This document shows positions 5,193 to 5,203 of a stretch of DNA of 5,203 bases, in pieces. Position 1 is the first letter of the stretch. Each line of letters starts with the position of its first letter. The notes under the pieces are model-generated. The model was not told the origin of the DNA. It searched no databases and saw nothing but the letters and a program-made list of their open reading frames with translations. Both the position numbers and the translations under genes were made by a program. Source of the DNA: Spirochaetales bacterium (GTDB taxonomy: Bacteria; Spirochaetota; Spirochaetia; DTKZ01); assembly GCA_031280945.1 (NCBI GenBank), contig JAITGB010000261.1, positions 1 to 5,203 of the forward strand, in the 5' to 3' direction.

Positions 5193-5203
5193 GACCGTGC
5201 TTT

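Larger units (their letters stand above)
5033..5203. other. Gene-free structured intergenic region, continues past the window edge
   Basis: No convincing gene is visible on either strand here. The stretch is GC-rich and holds two adjacent perfect hairpins (5060-5080 and 5083-5111) and a near-identical 11-base direct repeat (5137-5147 and 5182-5192). No hairpin is followed by a T-run, so there is no clear terminator for the upstream operon within the window; the T's beginning at 5201 may be the start of one. Confidence 0.6.

Overview
The window looks like a piece of a spirochaete chromosome, most likely Treponema or a close host-associated relative. Three things point there. The Rpn-type nuclease fragment at the left edge closely resembles a family that is multi-copy in treponemes. 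The TRAP binding protein starts its mature part with a Gly-Gly-Ser-Gly-Glu sequence often seen in treponemal binding proteins. The base composition is moderate GC with many T-ending codons. The genus is an inference from remembered family patterns, not from a database search.

Layout: positions 1-378 (minus strand) hold the N-terminal 126 codons of an Rpn/PD-(D/E)XK nuclease cut by the window edge, with its own sigma70-type promoter at 397-425. A divergent intergenic region (379-527) separates it from a seven-helix Bax inhibitor-1 family membrane protein (528-1229, plus strand), which ends in an intrinsic terminator. A strong promoter with an A/T-rich upstream element (about 1272-1320) then drives a complete tripartite TRAP transporter: binding protein DctP (1354-2385), small membrane subunit DctQ (2470-3000) and large membrane subunit DctM (3000-4298). 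A strong hairpin-plus-T-run terminator sits between dctP and dctQ. A RluA-family pseudouridine synthase (4304-5032) follows DctM after only 5 bases, so it is probably part of the same transcript. The last 171 bases hold no gene but contain two perfect back-to-back hairpins and a near-identical 11-base direct repeat, which looks like a structured intergenic element continuing past the edge.

The genes work together mainly as one transport operon. DctP captures an unidentified, probably carboxylate-bearing, solute in the periplasm, and DctQ-DctM import it with a sodium gradient. The terminator between dctP and dctQ, together with a visibly different codon choice in dctP, suggests far more binding protein than membrane subunits is made. 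The pseudouridine synthase would depend on readthrough of that terminator. The Bax inhibitor-like protein and the nuclease are separate transcription units. I see no CRISPR array, tRNA, rRNA, insertion sequence or recognisable defence island. The least explained part of the window is the 3' intergenic element.
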